A stretch of DNA of 64,000 bases, from NCBI GenBank assembly GCA_963814875.1, contig CAWFFJ010000029.1:1-64000 (forward strand), written 5' to 3'. The position numbers were made by a program, and so were the translations under genes. The notes below the pieces were generated by a model. That model was not told the DNA's origin. It did not search any database and worked only from the letters and a program-made list of their open reading frames with translations. Shown one piece after another: positions 36,796 through 45,721 of this stretch; position 1 is the stretch's first letter, and each line of letters begins with the position of its first letter. This stretch comes from CAVSIS01 sp963814875 (lineage in GTDB: Bacteria; Acidobacteriota; Thermoanaerobaculia; Thermoanaerobaculales; Sulfomarinibacteraceae).

Positions 36796-38592
36796 TCAGG
36801 GCGCGGGAGTCGGCTCGACTTTGAGCACCGCCGTGGAAACCACGTTGGCGATGTCGTCGCGCACACCGACCGCGATCACACCGCCGCCCTTGCGCATCTG
36901 CAGCACCTTGCGGAAGCCGGCAGCGCTCGTCAGGGCGCGTTCGAGCTGGTCGTCGGGGACGGCCACCGGAAACGCCTCCCGGTAGACCTTTGACAGTCGC
37001 TCCGCGTCGTCGCGGATGACCAGGCACAGTGAGGTCGCGCCGTCGTGGGTCGTCGCCCCTGGCAGCAGGACCAGTTTGGAGATCGGCACCCGGACCATGA
37101 TGTCGACCTTGAGCTCGCCCGACTCGACGTTCTCTCGGCCGATCTCCTCGACGCTGATGTCAAGGGGATTGTCGGTCGCCTCCATTCCGGCTGCGGCAAG
37201 CGTCTTCGCGACCAGTTGGTCATCCTCGGTGCTCGCCCGCCAGCCCCTGCGATGGCTCACGGTGACCCCCTCGCGGGCGACCGAGACCTGGATGCGGTGG
37301 AACTTGCCGTCGTTCGAAACCGGAGGCACGAATGCGAGCAGGTAGAGCTGACTGAGCTCCTCGCTGACCTTGCGCAGCTGATTGGCCAGCTCCGGGCCGG
37401 TGTTCAGGACGCGGCCCCCGGTCAAGTTTGCCATCCGGTAGAGCACGATCTCCTCGGTGAGCTCGGCGAACGCACCCTCGGTCGAGCTGGCGGTCCCGGC
37501 GTCGGCGGAGATCTGCCGCAACATCCGATCGCTCAGCGAGGTCAGGGTGAAGAAAGTGATCCGGTGGGCATTGGCCGCCTCGACCAGCTGGCGCAGCTCG
37601 AGGGTGGCGTGCGGGTAGCCCTGCGACTTGGGCTGAACGCGCTGCAGCGCCCGCACTAGCTCGCGCTCGCGGCGCACCTGGATCCGAGCGAAGGTCCCAC
37701 GCCAGACCTCGAACATGGTCTGGGTCGCGTGGGCATCGACCCCGTCTGACATCAGGACGATGGACTTTCGGCCTGGGATCCCGGCGAGCATGCCAACGCA
37801 GTGTCGCAGCCCCTCGAGTACAGCCTCGGTCTGGTCGCGCGCGACCTCGTCGAAGGACTGCTCGATCTCGTAGTAGAGCTCGAGGACCTGGCGTTCCCAG
37901 GTCTCGCGGGCCGGATCCGAAGGTGGCACCTCCGCGGCGACGACCTGGGAGATCCGACGCCTCATCAGCATCTTCTCGTGGCCGAGGTCGAGTCGGGTCG
38001 CAGCGCTCTCCTTGGAACAGTCGAGCGACGCCAGCAGCGCGTCGCGGTTCTGGGTGAAGGACTGGCAAACTCGAACTCGGCCGTCGAAGCTCATCACCAT
38101 CACCGGGACCGGGAGCTTTCCGGTCCCACCGAGAAACTCGGACACCTGCTCGAGGCCGGTGCGGAGGCGCTGGCGATCGTAGTTGGTGAGGTCGACGAAG
38201 ACGATGACGTACTGGCGACTCTCGGCCGCGGGCACGGGCGTCGGCCCCGCCTGCGGCGCGGCGTCGGCGGTCGGTTCGGTCTCACCGGAGAGCGATGTCG
38301 GCGGCGCAAAGTGGCTCAGCGGAACGGGCTCGCCATCGACGCTGAGCTGAAAGTCGCTTGCTTTCAGATCGAGCACGGGCGCGCCGTCGCTGTCCGTGAC
38401 CAGTACGTCAAGGTTGACGACCGGCACCTCAACCGAGCCGCCGAAGGACCTCGGGGCGGCGGGTGTCGGTGTCGCCGCCGGGACCTGGGACGCGAGCGCG
38501 GCAAGTGCGACCGCTGCGAGGGCGGCCGTGCGCACCGGTCGACGTTTCTTGGTTGACCAACCAGCGGCGAGCGCCGGCGTGTTGATCGGCAT
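36796..38592 (-). CDS. Exported VWFA-domain protein, acidobacterial type
   Basis: The 598-residue product has a twin-basic signal region (KKRRPVRTAALAAVALAALA), then an N-terminal beta domain (VPVVNLDVLVTDSDGAPV), a VWFA domain from about 140 (RQYVIVFVDLTNYDRQRL) to about 400 (GRKSIVLMSDGVDAHA) and a C-terminal beta-rich region. The order matches the VWFA-related family abundant in Acidobacteria. The metal-site motif reads DLTNYD rather than DxSxS, so the MIDAS may not bind metal. ATG 38592 is chosen for its GGGAGGG leader and position before the signal peptide. Periplasmic adhesion or scaffolding is likely; partner unknown. Confidence 0.85.
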   Translation of the reverse strand: MPINTPALAAGWSTKKRRPVRTAALAAVALAALASQVPAATPTPAAPRSFGGSVEVPVVNLDVLVTDSDGAPVLDLKASDFQLSVDGEPVPLSHFAPPTSLSGETEPTADAAPQAGPTPVPAAESRQYVIVFVDLTNYDRQRLRTGLEQVSEFLGGTGKLPVPVMVMSFDGRVRVCQSFTQNRDALLASLDCSKESAATRLDLGHEKMLMRRRISQVVAAEVPPSDPARETWERQVLELYYEIEQSFDEVARDQTEAVLEGLRHCVGMLAGIPGRKSIVLMSDGVDAHATQTMFEVWRGTFARIQVRRERELVRALQRVQPKSQGYPHATLELRQLVEAANAHRITFFTLTSLSDRMLRQISADAGTASSTEGAFAELTEEIVLYRMANLTGGRVLNTGPELANQLRKVSEELSQLYLLAFVPPVSNDGKFHRIQVSVAREGVTVSHRRGWRASTEDDQLVAKTLAAAGMEATDNPLDISVEEIGRENVESGELKVDIMVRVPISKLVLLPGATTHDGATSLCLVIRDDAERLSKVYREAFPVAVPDDQLERALTSAAGFRKVLQMRKGGGVIAVGVRDDIANVVSTAVLKVEPTPAP

Positions 38593-38699
38593 GATCCCTC
38601 CCGAGACAGAGTCTCTCCAGGCGCCCCCAGAACCAGCCCAGTCCCACAGCATCGTACGCGTTTTCGCCGCTCGGCGTTTTCGATCCCTCGACCGGTCAG

Positions 38700-38980
38700 G
38701 CTATCGTAGAGTGGCTTCAGTGGTACCGATGAAACAATTGGGTGGCAACCGAGGGACATGGCCTGTTCCGGCTGGAGCACGGGACTTGGACACACTCCAA
38801 CCCGTAACGTACCTGACCGCCGGCCCAAACCCCTGGACATCGAACGCGCAACCGTGGTCGGCCCTGAGCTGGGAGAACGTGGTGTCGCTGGTCGACGCCG
38901 CCCTGTACGCTGCAAAGCACAGCGGCCGCGACGCCTGGGTCGGCCTCGGCCTCGAGGCGCCCGACTGGCTCACCGGGTGA
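38700..38980 (+). pseudogene. Remnant of a GGDEF (diguanylate cyclase) C-terminus
   Basis: The frame ending at TGA 38978-38980 carries LSWENVVSLVDAALYAAKHS then GRDAWVGL, the terminal helix signature of GGDEF domains (usually W-x-x-V-x-x-A-D-x-A-L-Y-x-A-K-x-x-G-R-D). Nothing recognisable precedes it apart from a weakly similar PVTYLTAG; the GGDEF active site and the N-terminal sensor are absent. It lies between the divergent VWFA gene and the cytidylate-kinase-like gene. This looks like the last 40-90 codons of a lost gene. Confidence 0.62.
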
Positions 38981-38997
38981 CCGGCCCATCTCGGCCC

Positions 38998-39023
38998 CGG
39001 ACTGGCTGATATCCACCAGTCCG
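38998..39023. terminator. Hairpin after GGDEF remnant
   Basis: CGGACTGG and CCAGTCCG form an 8-bp stem with a 10-base loop, 17 bases after the remnant's stop. It may be the lost gene's original terminator. Confidence 0.45.
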
Positions 39024-39177
39024 ACCGCATCGAGCGATCGAAAACACACTATCCAAATAGCTTACGATCTGGCATGAATCGTGAGTGACTTTGTCAAGCG
39101 TCTCGCCTACCGGATCTTCGATCCGAGCGAGGGCGCCCTTCTGGGAACCGGGAGGGCGAGCTCCGGAGGTACACATC

Positions 39178-39945
39178 ATGCACGCGCGTTCTGATTCCAA
39201 CGTCGAGTCGATCCGTCAGCACCTGTCTGAGCGGAGCATCGCCTGGGAGCGGGTCCAGGAGCAGGTCGCGTCCGCCCGCGAGGCCCACCGTCCGGGAGTC
39301 GACCTCGGCTCCCACGTCGGCCCCTTCGTCACCATCTCGCGTCAGCACGGCGCCGGCGGCGCCGAGCTTGCACGGATCCTCGGTGACAGCCTCGGCTGGT
39401 CCACTGTCGACCGGCAGGTCGTCGACCTCATCGCCGATCACCTCCACGTCGACCCGGCGATGGTCGACCTGCTCGACGAGCGCGAAGCCAACTGGGTCCG
39501 TGACGTCCTCGGCGACTTCCTGCCCGGACAGGTGATCAACCGGGACACCTACGTTCGGCACCTGGCCCAGGTGACGCGGATGCTCGCCATGCACGGCCGC
39601 ATCGTTCTGCTCGGACGTGGCTCGAGGTTCTTCCTGCCCCGCCAGCAGGGGTTGGGCATCCGCCTGGTGGCGGATCTCGACGACCGCATCGCCCGCCTTC
39701 AGGCTCGGGGCGGCATCGACGAGGCGGCGGCCCGCGAGGCAATCGACGAGACCGATCGCATCCGGGCGCACTTCCACCAGCGCTACTTCGGCCACGACGG
39801 AACCGCCCCCGAGCTCTACGACCTCGTGCTCAACACCTCGGCAATGCCGCTCGACGACACTGCCGATCTCGTGATCGACGCCTGCCAGCTGCGCGGCCTC
39901 ACACCCGGCCCCGAGCCTGCGGCCGCAGCTGGCGCAGAGGGCTGA
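39178..39945 (+). CDS. Cytidylate-kinase-like protein
   Basis: The 255-residue protein resembles the cytidylate-kinase-like (AAK6) group: a nucleotide-binding start TISRQHGAGGAELARILGDS (modified P-loop), GRIVLLGRGSRFFL near 140 and RIRAHFHQRYFGHDG in the lid region. These proteins are often encoded beside stress genes and their substrate is unproven; NMP kinase activity is possible. About 40 residues precede the fold. ATG 39178 has CGGAGG upstream; the frame is open to 39085. It is 23 bp from a YfdX lipoprotein gene and probably begins a stress operon. Confidence 0.75.
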   Translation: MHARSDSNVESIRQHLSERSIAWERVQEQVASAREAHRPGVDLGSHVGPFVTISRQHGAGGAELARILGDSLGWSTVDRQVVDLIADHLHVDPAMVDLLDEREANWVRDVLGDFLPGQVINRDTYVRHLAQVTRMLAMHGRIVLLGRGSRFFLPRQQGLGIRLVADLDDRIARLQARGGIDEAAAREAIDETDRIRAHFHQRYFGHDGTAPELYDLVLNTSAMPLDDTADLVIDACQLRGLTPGPEPAAAAGAEG

Positions 39946-39968
39946 GACCCTCTCGGGGAGACCTTCTC

Positions 39969-40676
39969 ATGTCCCGTACGACGCATCGGCCGATCCTGCT
40001 CGCAGCGAATGCGGCCCTGCTGGCCACTCTTGCGGTGGGCTGCACCGCAGGCTCCGCGTCTCCGGCGCCGAGATCGACCGCGCTCTCCGCCGTGGCACCG
40101 GCCGAGCTAACGCTCTCATCGAGCGACCATCGGGCGATCAGTCGGATCGCGCTCGAGGTGCTGGTGGCCGTCGCCGATGCCCGCGAGGACGCCCAACAGC
40201 ACCGGCTCGACGACGCGTCGGATCGCCTCGATCACGCCCTCGACCTGAGCGACGCGATCGACGAGTTGCTCCCGACCGCGACACTCCGCTACCGGCTCCG
40301 GATCGCCGAGGCACACCTCGGCGTCGAGGCTCCAAGGGACGTCCTGCCCGATCTGGTGCCGGTCTCCGGTGAGCTGTTTCGGCTGGCCGGTGAGGTCCCC
40401 ACAACCGAGGCCACCGAGCACCTGGACCGCGCTCGTACCGCGCTCGAGCACGGCGAGCCGGCAGCCGCAGCCCGAGAGCTCGAGGCCGTCGGCGCTTCGG
40501 TGGTCTACCCCGACGTCGAGGTCTCCCTCGACCAAGTCCGTCGTGACCTGAATGTCGCCCTCGACCGGCTTCACAAGGGCCAGATCGAGGCGGCCGACAC
40601 CATGCTGCAAGCGGTGGAGGACGGCGTCGAGGTCCTGACCGTGGGATCCGGCAGCGCGTCGAGCTCCGCCGAGTGA
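39969..40676 (+). CDS. YfdX-family lipoprotein
   Basis: The 235-residue product has a lipobox (LLATLAVGC, Cys25) and a helical YfdX-type body: ALEVLVAVADAREDAQQHRL then DHALDLSDAIDELLPTATLR near 70-110 and VSLDQVRRDLNVALDRLHKG near 185-205. YfdX proteins are periplasmic stress proteins of uncertain mechanism, linked to acid and virulence regulation in enterobacteria. It sits 13 bp before the BON-domain gene with a good ribosome-binding site there, so both are likely co-transcribed. Confidence 0.75.
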   Translation: MSRTTHRPILLAANAALLATLAVGCTAGSASPAPRSTALSAVAPAELTLSSSDHRAISRIALEVLVAVADAREDAQQHRLDDASDRLDHALDLSDAIDELLPTATLRYRLRIAEAHLGVEAPRDVLPDLVPVSGELFRLAGEVPTTEATEHLDRARTALEHGEPAAAARELEAVGASVVYPDVEVSLDQVRRDLNVALDRLHKGQIEAADTMLQAVEDGVEVLTVGSGSASSSAE

Positions 40677-40689
40677 AAGGAGAACCGTC

Positions 40690-42159
40690 ATGACACGCTT
40701 CGCAACAACCCTGCTCGGCCTCACGCTGGCACTCGCCCCTGCGGCGACCCCAGCGCTTGCGGCCACGAAGCTTTCCGCCGCCGACATTACGTTCTGGGTT
40801 CAGGACGCAGAAGCCAACGACCCGAACCTCGACGCCACGGCGATCCAGGTCAGCGCCGCCGACGGCGTGGTCACCCTGACCGGAACCGTCGGCACGCTCG
40901 CCCAGAAGAACCTCGCCCTGCGCGAGGCCGAGAAGATCCGCGGCGTCGTCGGCGTCGTGAACCAGCTCGCAGTAGAGCCGTCGGGACGCTCGGACGAGGT
41001 CATCGCCAAAGACGTCCGCACACGCCTGCGCGACGACCCAACCGTCGTCTCCCCCGGAATTCAGGTCGAGTGCACCGCCGGAGAGGTGACACTGACTGGC
41101 GAGGTCGGAAGCTGGACCGAGAAAGACCAGGCCACCTTCGACGCCAGCCAGGTCAGGGGCGTACGTTCGCTCACTGACAGACTCTGGGTGCGGACCGGAG
41201 CAAACCGGACGGACACCGAGATTCAGGCCGATGCCCAGGCCGCCCTCCAGCGCGATGTGTACCTCGCAGAGCTTCCGATTACCGTCTCCGTCAAGGACGG
41301 TGTCGCGCGGCTCTCCGGCGACGTCGGCAGCTCCTACGAGCGCGCCCGCGCCGAGCGCACGGTGCGCTGGGTGTGGGGCGTACGGAAGCTCGACGACCAG
41401 CTGGTGGTCGACTGGCGACAGAGTTGGGGCACCAAGGCCCGACTGCCACGACCGACCGACGGTGAGCTCGAGGCCCACGTCTCGGATGAGCTCGCTCACG
41501 ATCCCCGAGTTGATGCCACCCACGTGGTTATCGACACCGAGGGCGGCCACGTCACTCTGGCCGGGCAGGTCGCCGACCTCGTCCAGCGCCGCCTTGCCGA
41601 CGCGGATGCCCGCGACGTCCTGGGAGTGGTCTGGGTGACCAACGACCTCACCGTCGAACCCCCCCACCGACAGGACTGGGCGATCCAGGAGGACGTACGA
41701 TCCTCCCTCGCCGATGATCCGCTGCTCGCCGACAACCAGCTCGACGTGAGGGTGGTCGACGGCTTCGTCTTCATGTCCGGTTCGGTCGGCTCACCGGAGG
41801 CCCGCCAGGTCGCGTCCGCTGACGCGGCTCAGGTGCGCGGCGTGCGCAGGGTCGTCAACGAGCTGCAGGTGAAGCCGCCCGCTGCGGTCGCCGATGCCGA
41901 TCTCACGACGTCGATCGCCAACCGCCTGCACTGGAACGCGGTTACGGCGCCCGTCGGCGACGAGATCCACGTCGCCGCCGACGGCGGAGTCGTCACCCTC
42001 AGCGGCAACGTCGCGACCTGGGCCGAACGGCAAGAGGCGGCCCGCGTCGCCCTCCGCACCGCCGGCGTGATTGCAGTCTCCAACCAGCTCGAGATCAACG
42101 GAGTCGCCGCACCCTGGGACTCCTGGCAGACCCGCAGCACGATGCTTGACATCAACTGA
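40690..42159 (+). CDS. Exported protein with six BON domains
   Basis: The 489-residue product has a signal peptide (LLGLTLALAPAATPALA) and six consecutive BON-type units, each about 65-75 residues with the pattern V-x-V-x-x-G-x-V-x-L-x-G-x-V (VSAADGVVTLTGTVG, VECTAGEVTLTGEVG, VSVKDGVARLSGDVG, VIDTEGGHVTLAGQVA, VRVVDGFVFMSGSVG, VAADGGVVTLSGNVA). BON domains bind phospholipid or membrane surfaces and occur in OsmY-type periplasmic stress proteins, usually in one to three copies; six is long. AAAGGAG lies before the ATG. A strong terminator follows. Confidence 0.88.
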   Translation: MTRFATTLLGLTLALAPAATPALAATKLSAADITFWVQDAEANDPNLDATAIQVSAADGVVTLTGTVGTLAQKNLALREAEKIRGVVGVVNQLAVEPSGRSDEVIAKDVRTRLRDDPTVVSPGIQVECTAGEVTLTGEVGSWTEKDQATFDASQVRGVRSLTDRLWVRTGANRTDTEIQADAQAALQRDVYLAELPITVSVKDGVARLSGDVGSSYERARAERTVRWVWGVRKLDDQLVVDWRQSWGTKARLPRPTDGELEAHVSDELAHDPRVDATHVVIDTEGGHVTLAGQVADLVQRRLADADARDVLGVVWVTNDLTVEPPHRQDWAIQEDVRSSLADDPLLADNQLDVRVVDGFVFMSGSVGSPEARQVASADAAQVRGVRRVVNELQVKPPAAVADADLTTSIANRLHWNAVTAPVGDEIHVAADGGVVTLSGNVATWAERQEAARVALRTAGVIAVSNQLEINGVAAPWDSWQTRSTMLDIN

Positions 42160-42177
42160 CTCCAACGCCTGTGTCAT

Positions 42178-42208
42178 CGCCGCCGGAGGCACAGTGCCTC
42201 CGGCGGCG
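42178..42208. terminator. Terminator hairpin after BON gene
   Basis: CGCCGCCGGAGG pairs perfectly with CCTCCGGCGGCG over a 7-base loop (CACAGTG), starting 18 bases after the stop. It separates the BON operon from the two-component operon. Confidence 0.8.
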
Positions 42209-42340
42209 GTGCGCGCGGGGGAGGAGATCCGCTTGCGCTCCCGCGGAGGTCCGGGGATCATCGAGACCACCGGGCGCCAGCTGGGGAAGGTCGCCAGCCC
42301 AGCTCGAACGGCAAATAACAGGGGTGGAGAGACCTGATCC

Positions 42341-43774
42341 ATGTGGCGGCACGTGCTCGACCGACCCGCAAAGACCCTCGCGGCCCTGCTCGTGGGCGCG
42401 ACGGTGCTGAGCCTCTCCCTCCTCGTCCTGCTCACCTGGCATGACATCTCACGAGTGCAGTCGATTCGCGATCGGGTCCAACACACCACCCGGATCGAGC
42501 GGCTCGCCCTTCGAGTGGAGCACTCGCTGCTCACTCACCCGGAGGAGTCGGAGCCGGTCGACCCGCTCCTCATCCGCAACCTCCGCTCCGAGGTCGAGGA
42601 TCTCGAGCAGGGGCAGCGTGCGCTCGACCCCCGCACCCAGGACCGTCTCGCCCTGCTACGCGACCTTCTCGCCACCGACCGCCCGGTGACTCGCCCGACG
42701 CTGGTCGCTGCGGTCGGCCAGGTCAACCAGATCGTCGATGCGGAGACCCGGGCGCAGCAGACGCTGTGGGCTGCCATCAGCGCGGACGCCCAACGGGAAC
42801 GAGTGCTCGTGCTCGCTGCTCTGACCGTGCTCTTCCTTGGCGGCGCGGTGGGCCTGGTCGTCGTCAGGCGTCGGATCGTGCAGCCGCTGGCGGACCTCGA
42901 CGGACTACTGGCGCGCCTCGCCGAGCGCGAGTTCCTCCCCGTCCACGTGGACGGTGTCGACCCGGTCCTGCGGCCGCTGTTTGACAACTACAACCGTCTG
43001 GTGGCACGCCTCGAGGTGCTCGAGAACGCCCACCGCGAGCGCGCCCGGGACCTCGAGGAAGGCATTCGCACGGCCACCGAGGCGCTGCTCGAGCAGCACA
43101 GCTCACTCGCCCGCGCGGAACGCCTCGCGGCGGTCGGCGAAACCACCGCCAGCCTCGCCCACGAGCTGCGCAACCCGCTGGCCGGCATCCTCATGAGCCT
43201 CGGCAACCTGAGGCGGGAGGCAGCCGACGCCGACTCCGCCGAGCGGCTCGACCTGGTGATCGCGGAGCTCGAGCGGCTCACGCGACTGCTCAACGATGCG
43301 CTCGCGGCGGGGCGCCACACCCCGGAGCCCGCCCGGCCGCTCGACCTCGCCCAGTTGGTCGACGAGCTGCTCGGCCTGGTGCGGTGGCGAACCCCCGAGC
43401 ACGTGAGCCTGGTCAACGCGGTGCCGAAGGGCTTCTCGTGCACGCTGCCGAGGGACCGGATCCGGCAGGCGCTGCTCAACCTGGTGATGAACTCCGTGAC
43501 CGCCCTCGCCGACCGGCCGGGGCGGGTTGAGGTCGCAGCCCAGCGCGACAGCGGCACGCTCGAGATCCGGGTCAGCGACGACGGCCCAGGGTTTCCCGAA
43601 GCGATATTGACTTCGGGCATCCGCGCCTTCGCCAGCTCGAGCCCCGACGGCACCGGCCTCGGCCTTGCCATGGTCCGCCGCGTCGCGGTCGACCTCGGCG
43701 GGCAGCTCGTCGCGACCAATGCCGAGCCCGCGGGCGCGATCGTGCGGCTCGTTGTACCCTGTGGCGATGGCTGA
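42341..43774 (+). CDS. Sensor histidine kinase
   Basis: The 477-residue inner-membrane kinase has two membrane helices (LAALLVGATVLSLSLLVLL near 13-31 and VLVLAALTVLFLGGAVGLVV near 155), a HAMP-like linker, the phospho-acceptor box with H274 in ASLAHELRNPLAGI, and an ATPase domain with LLNLVMNSVTALAD (N box), VSDDGPGFPEA (G1) and GTGLGLAMVRR (G2). It should phosphorylate the sigma-54 regulator encoded by the overlapping next gene (8 bp). The periplasmic sensor loop of about 120 residues is helical and unassigned. Confidence 0.9.
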   Translation: MWRHVLDRPAKTLAALLVGATVLSLSLLVLLTWHDISRVQSIRDRVQHTTRIERLALRVEHSLLTHPEESEPVDPLLIRNLRSEVEDLEQGQRALDPRTQDRLALLRDLLATDRPVTRPTLVAAVGQVNQIVDAETRAQQTLWAAISADAQRERVLVLAALTVLFLGGAVGLVVVRRRIVQPLADLDGLLARLAEREFLPVHVDGVDPVLRPLFDNYNRLVARLEVLENAHRERARDLEEGIRTATEALLEQHSSLARAERLAAVGETTASLAHELRNPLAGILMSLGNLRREAADADSAERLDLVIAELERLTRLLNDALAAGRHTPEPARPLDLAQLVDELLGLVRWRTPEHVSLVNAVPKGFSCTLPRDRIRQALLNLVMNSVTALADRPGRVEVAAQRDSGTLEIRVSDDGPGFPEAILTSGIRAFASSSPDGTGLGLAMVRRVAVDLGGQLVATNAEPAGAIVRLVVPCGDG

Positions 43775-45149
43775 CACACTGCTCATTCTCGAAGACGAGG
43801 TCCTGTTCGCCAACGAGGTCGCTCGACACTACCGGCGTCAGGGATGGGAGGCGGTCGTCATCGGCGATCTCGCTGGGGCCGAACGCGCCCTGCTCGGGGA
43901 GGGCGTCGAGCCGCTGGTCGTGCTCTCCGACATGAGCCTGCCGGACGGCAGCGCCCTCGACCTGCTCGAGCGGATCCGGGACCGGGGCGTCGCCGGCGAG
44001 TGGATCCTCCTGACCGCCTACGGCTCGGTTCCCGACTCGGTCCGCGCGCTGCGTCTCGGGGCCTACGACTTTCTCGAAAAGCCCTGCCCGACCGAGCGCC
44101 TCGACCTGGTGGTGCGGGGGGCGGCACGCAGCGCCCGCGCACAGCGACGACTCCGAGACCAGGCACGCGACGCCAATCGGCGCTGGAGCCCAGAGGCCTT
44201 CGTCGGTTCGAGCCCGGCCGCGGCGGCGGTCCGCGAGATGCTCACCACACTGGCCAATGTCCCTTTCACCGCACTCGTGTTGACCGGCGAGACCGGAACC
44301 GGCAAAGGGCTGGCTGCGCGTATCCTCCACGCCTCCGGGCCTCGCAGCGAGGGTCCACTGGTCGAAGTGAACTGTGCCGCACTGCCGCAGGAGCTGCTCG
44401 AGTCGGAGCTCTTCGGGCACGAGCCGGGCGCATTCACCGGTGCCAAGGGGCGCCACCGCGGCCTTCTCGAGCAGGCCAACGGGGGCACGCTCTTCCTCGA
44501 CGAGATCGCCGAGCTCGGCCCGCCCCTGCAGGCGAAGCTGCTCAAGGCGATCGAGGATCGCCGCGTCCGGCGGGTCGGCGGCGAACGCGAGCTCGAGATC
44601 GACGCCCAGGTCATCGCCGCGACCAACCACGACCTCGAGCAGCGCGTCGCGGACGGCTCCTTCCGTGAGGACCTCTTCCACCGCTTGAGCGTCTTTCGGA
44701 TCGAGCTGCCGCCGCTGAGCGAACGGATCGACGACCTCGACGATCTGGTTCCGCTGTTCATCGGCGAGTTCAACGCCAAGGCCGGGCGCCAGGTGCGCGT
44801 CGTCCCCCCCGAGGCATGGGAGACCCTGCGCCGGCACCGCTGGCCGGGCAACGTCCGCGAGCTGCGCAACGCCATCGAGCGCTGCGTGCTGCTCGCCACC
44901 GACGAACGCCTCGCGGTGCGTTGGCTGCAGCTTCCCGGCCAGGCCCCCACCGAGCCTTTGACGGAGGGCGATTTCGTCCGGCTGCCGCTCGACGGCAGCA
45001 TGGCCCTCGACGACATGGAGCGCTTCATCCTGATCGAGGCGCTCGAACGCACGAGCTACAACGTCTCGGCCACCGCGCGCGCTCTCGGGACATCCCGCCA
45101 GACCCTGCGCTACCGCATCCGCAAGCACAAGATCCAGGTCCCGGACTGA
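43767..45149 (+). CDS. Sigma-54-dependent response regulator, NtrC family
   Basis: The 460-residue protein has a receiver domain (phospho-acceptor Asp in VLSDMSLPDGSALDLL), an AAA+ sigma-54 activator domain with GETGTGKGLAAR (Walker A), the sigma-54 contact loop GAFTGAKG, and GGTLFLDEIAELG (Walker B), and a Fis-type helix-turn-helix (NVSATARALGTSRQTLRYRI). It activates promoters of the -24/-12 type. ATG 43767 overlaps the kinase stop. Targets probably include the BON/YfdX genes just upstream, but no sigma-54 site was identified. Confidence 0.93.
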   Translation: MADTLLILEDEVLFANEVARHYRRQGWEAVVIGDLAGAERALLGEGVEPLVVLSDMSLPDGSALDLLERIRDRGVAGEWILLTAYGSVPDSVRALRLGAYDFLEKPCPTERLDLVVRGAARSARAQRRLRDQARDANRRWSPEAFVGSSPAAAAVREMLTTLANVPFTALVLTGETGTGKGLAARILHASGPRSEGPLVEVNCAALPQELLESELFGHEPGAFTGAKGRHRGLLEQANGGTLFLDEIAELGPPLQAKLLKAIEDRRVRRVGGERELEIDAQVIAATNHDLEQRVADGSFREDLFHRLSVFRIELPPLSERIDDLDDLVPLFIGEFNAKAGRQVRVVPPEAWETLRRHRWPGNVRELRNAIERCVLLATDERLAVRWLQLPGQAPTEPLTEGDFVRLPLDGSMALDDMERFILIEALERTSYNVSATARALGTSRQTLRYRIRKHKIQVPD

Positions 45150-45233
45150 GCCGCCCGAGAGCAACGTCGCGTCCGGCATCACCACGTCCTCGCAACGTCG
45201 CCCGCCTCCGTTGTGGTGCTGCCGGCCCCCGTG

Positions 45234-45418
45234 GTCGAGCATGATCCGGCTCTTTCCGCCTCGACGGTTGAACACGAGCTGACACCTCCCGGAGTATGTG
45301 ACTCCACCCCTCAGGACTCAGGTGCTGCCTACCTCCCGCAGTCGAGCATGATCCGGCTCCTTCCGCCTCGAAGGTCGACCTCAGCTTTCTCAGCATGAGG
45401 GTCATGACTCCACCCCTC
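45234..45418. repeat. Imperfect tandem duplication in a gene-free stretch
   Basis: A 31-base block containing CGAGCATGATCCGGCTC occurs at 45234-45264 and 45341-45371 with one mismatch. A second block TGACTCCACCCCTC follows at 45299-45312 and again at 45405-45418. Block spacing is 65 and 64 bases, so a unit of about 107 bp was duplicated. It lies in the 572-bp gap (45150-45721) between the sigma-54 regulator and an opposing gene. No coding potential is evident. Confidence 0.6.
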
Positions 45419-45565
45419 GGAGAATCCGCAGCGCCGGGAGCGCGTCAGCGATCCCAAGTGCGGAGTCTCCGAGGGCGGGCGGGTGGGGGGTGGGGGCGGG
45501 CCGAAATGCTCGACGTGCTTCGGTGCGACGCCGATTCGAGTTGCCACCGACCGCGTGGCCCTGGC

Positions 45566-45674
45566 GATCCGCGCAGCGGATCGGCGCGGGGCGTCGAGGC
45601 ATGGGGGCGAGCGTTAGACGCTCGAGCCCGTGCCTCGGCGTTACGCGAGGTCCGGGGCCGCAGGCCACGGACCC
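45566..45674. ncRNA. Three consecutive hairpins, possible structured RNA or REP-like element
   Basis: GATCCGC/GCGGATC (45566-45582, 3-base loop). Then a two-part hairpin at 45595-45637 with outer arms CGAGGCATGGG/CCCGTGCCTCG (one G-T pair) and inner GAGCGT/ACGCTC. Then 45649-45674 with GGTCCG/CGGACC and inner GGCC pairs. All three sit within 110 bp of a gap with no gene. It could be a small RNA, a decoy of repeated extragenic palindromes, or the terminator region of the neighbouring genes. Confidence 0.35.
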
Positions 45675-45721
45675 CAGGGCTCGGTCTGCGTTTCCCAGCC
45701 CGGTCCCGGCCCGGGGTGATG

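Noticed and set aside
43572..45275. Long minus-strand open frame opposite the NtrC-type regulator
   Set aside because: Antisense of a gene with all sigma-54 activator motifs; its own product has no recognisable domain.
45234..45418. A CRISPR array
   Set aside because: Only two repeat copies of unequal blocks, no regular spacers and no cas genes nearby.
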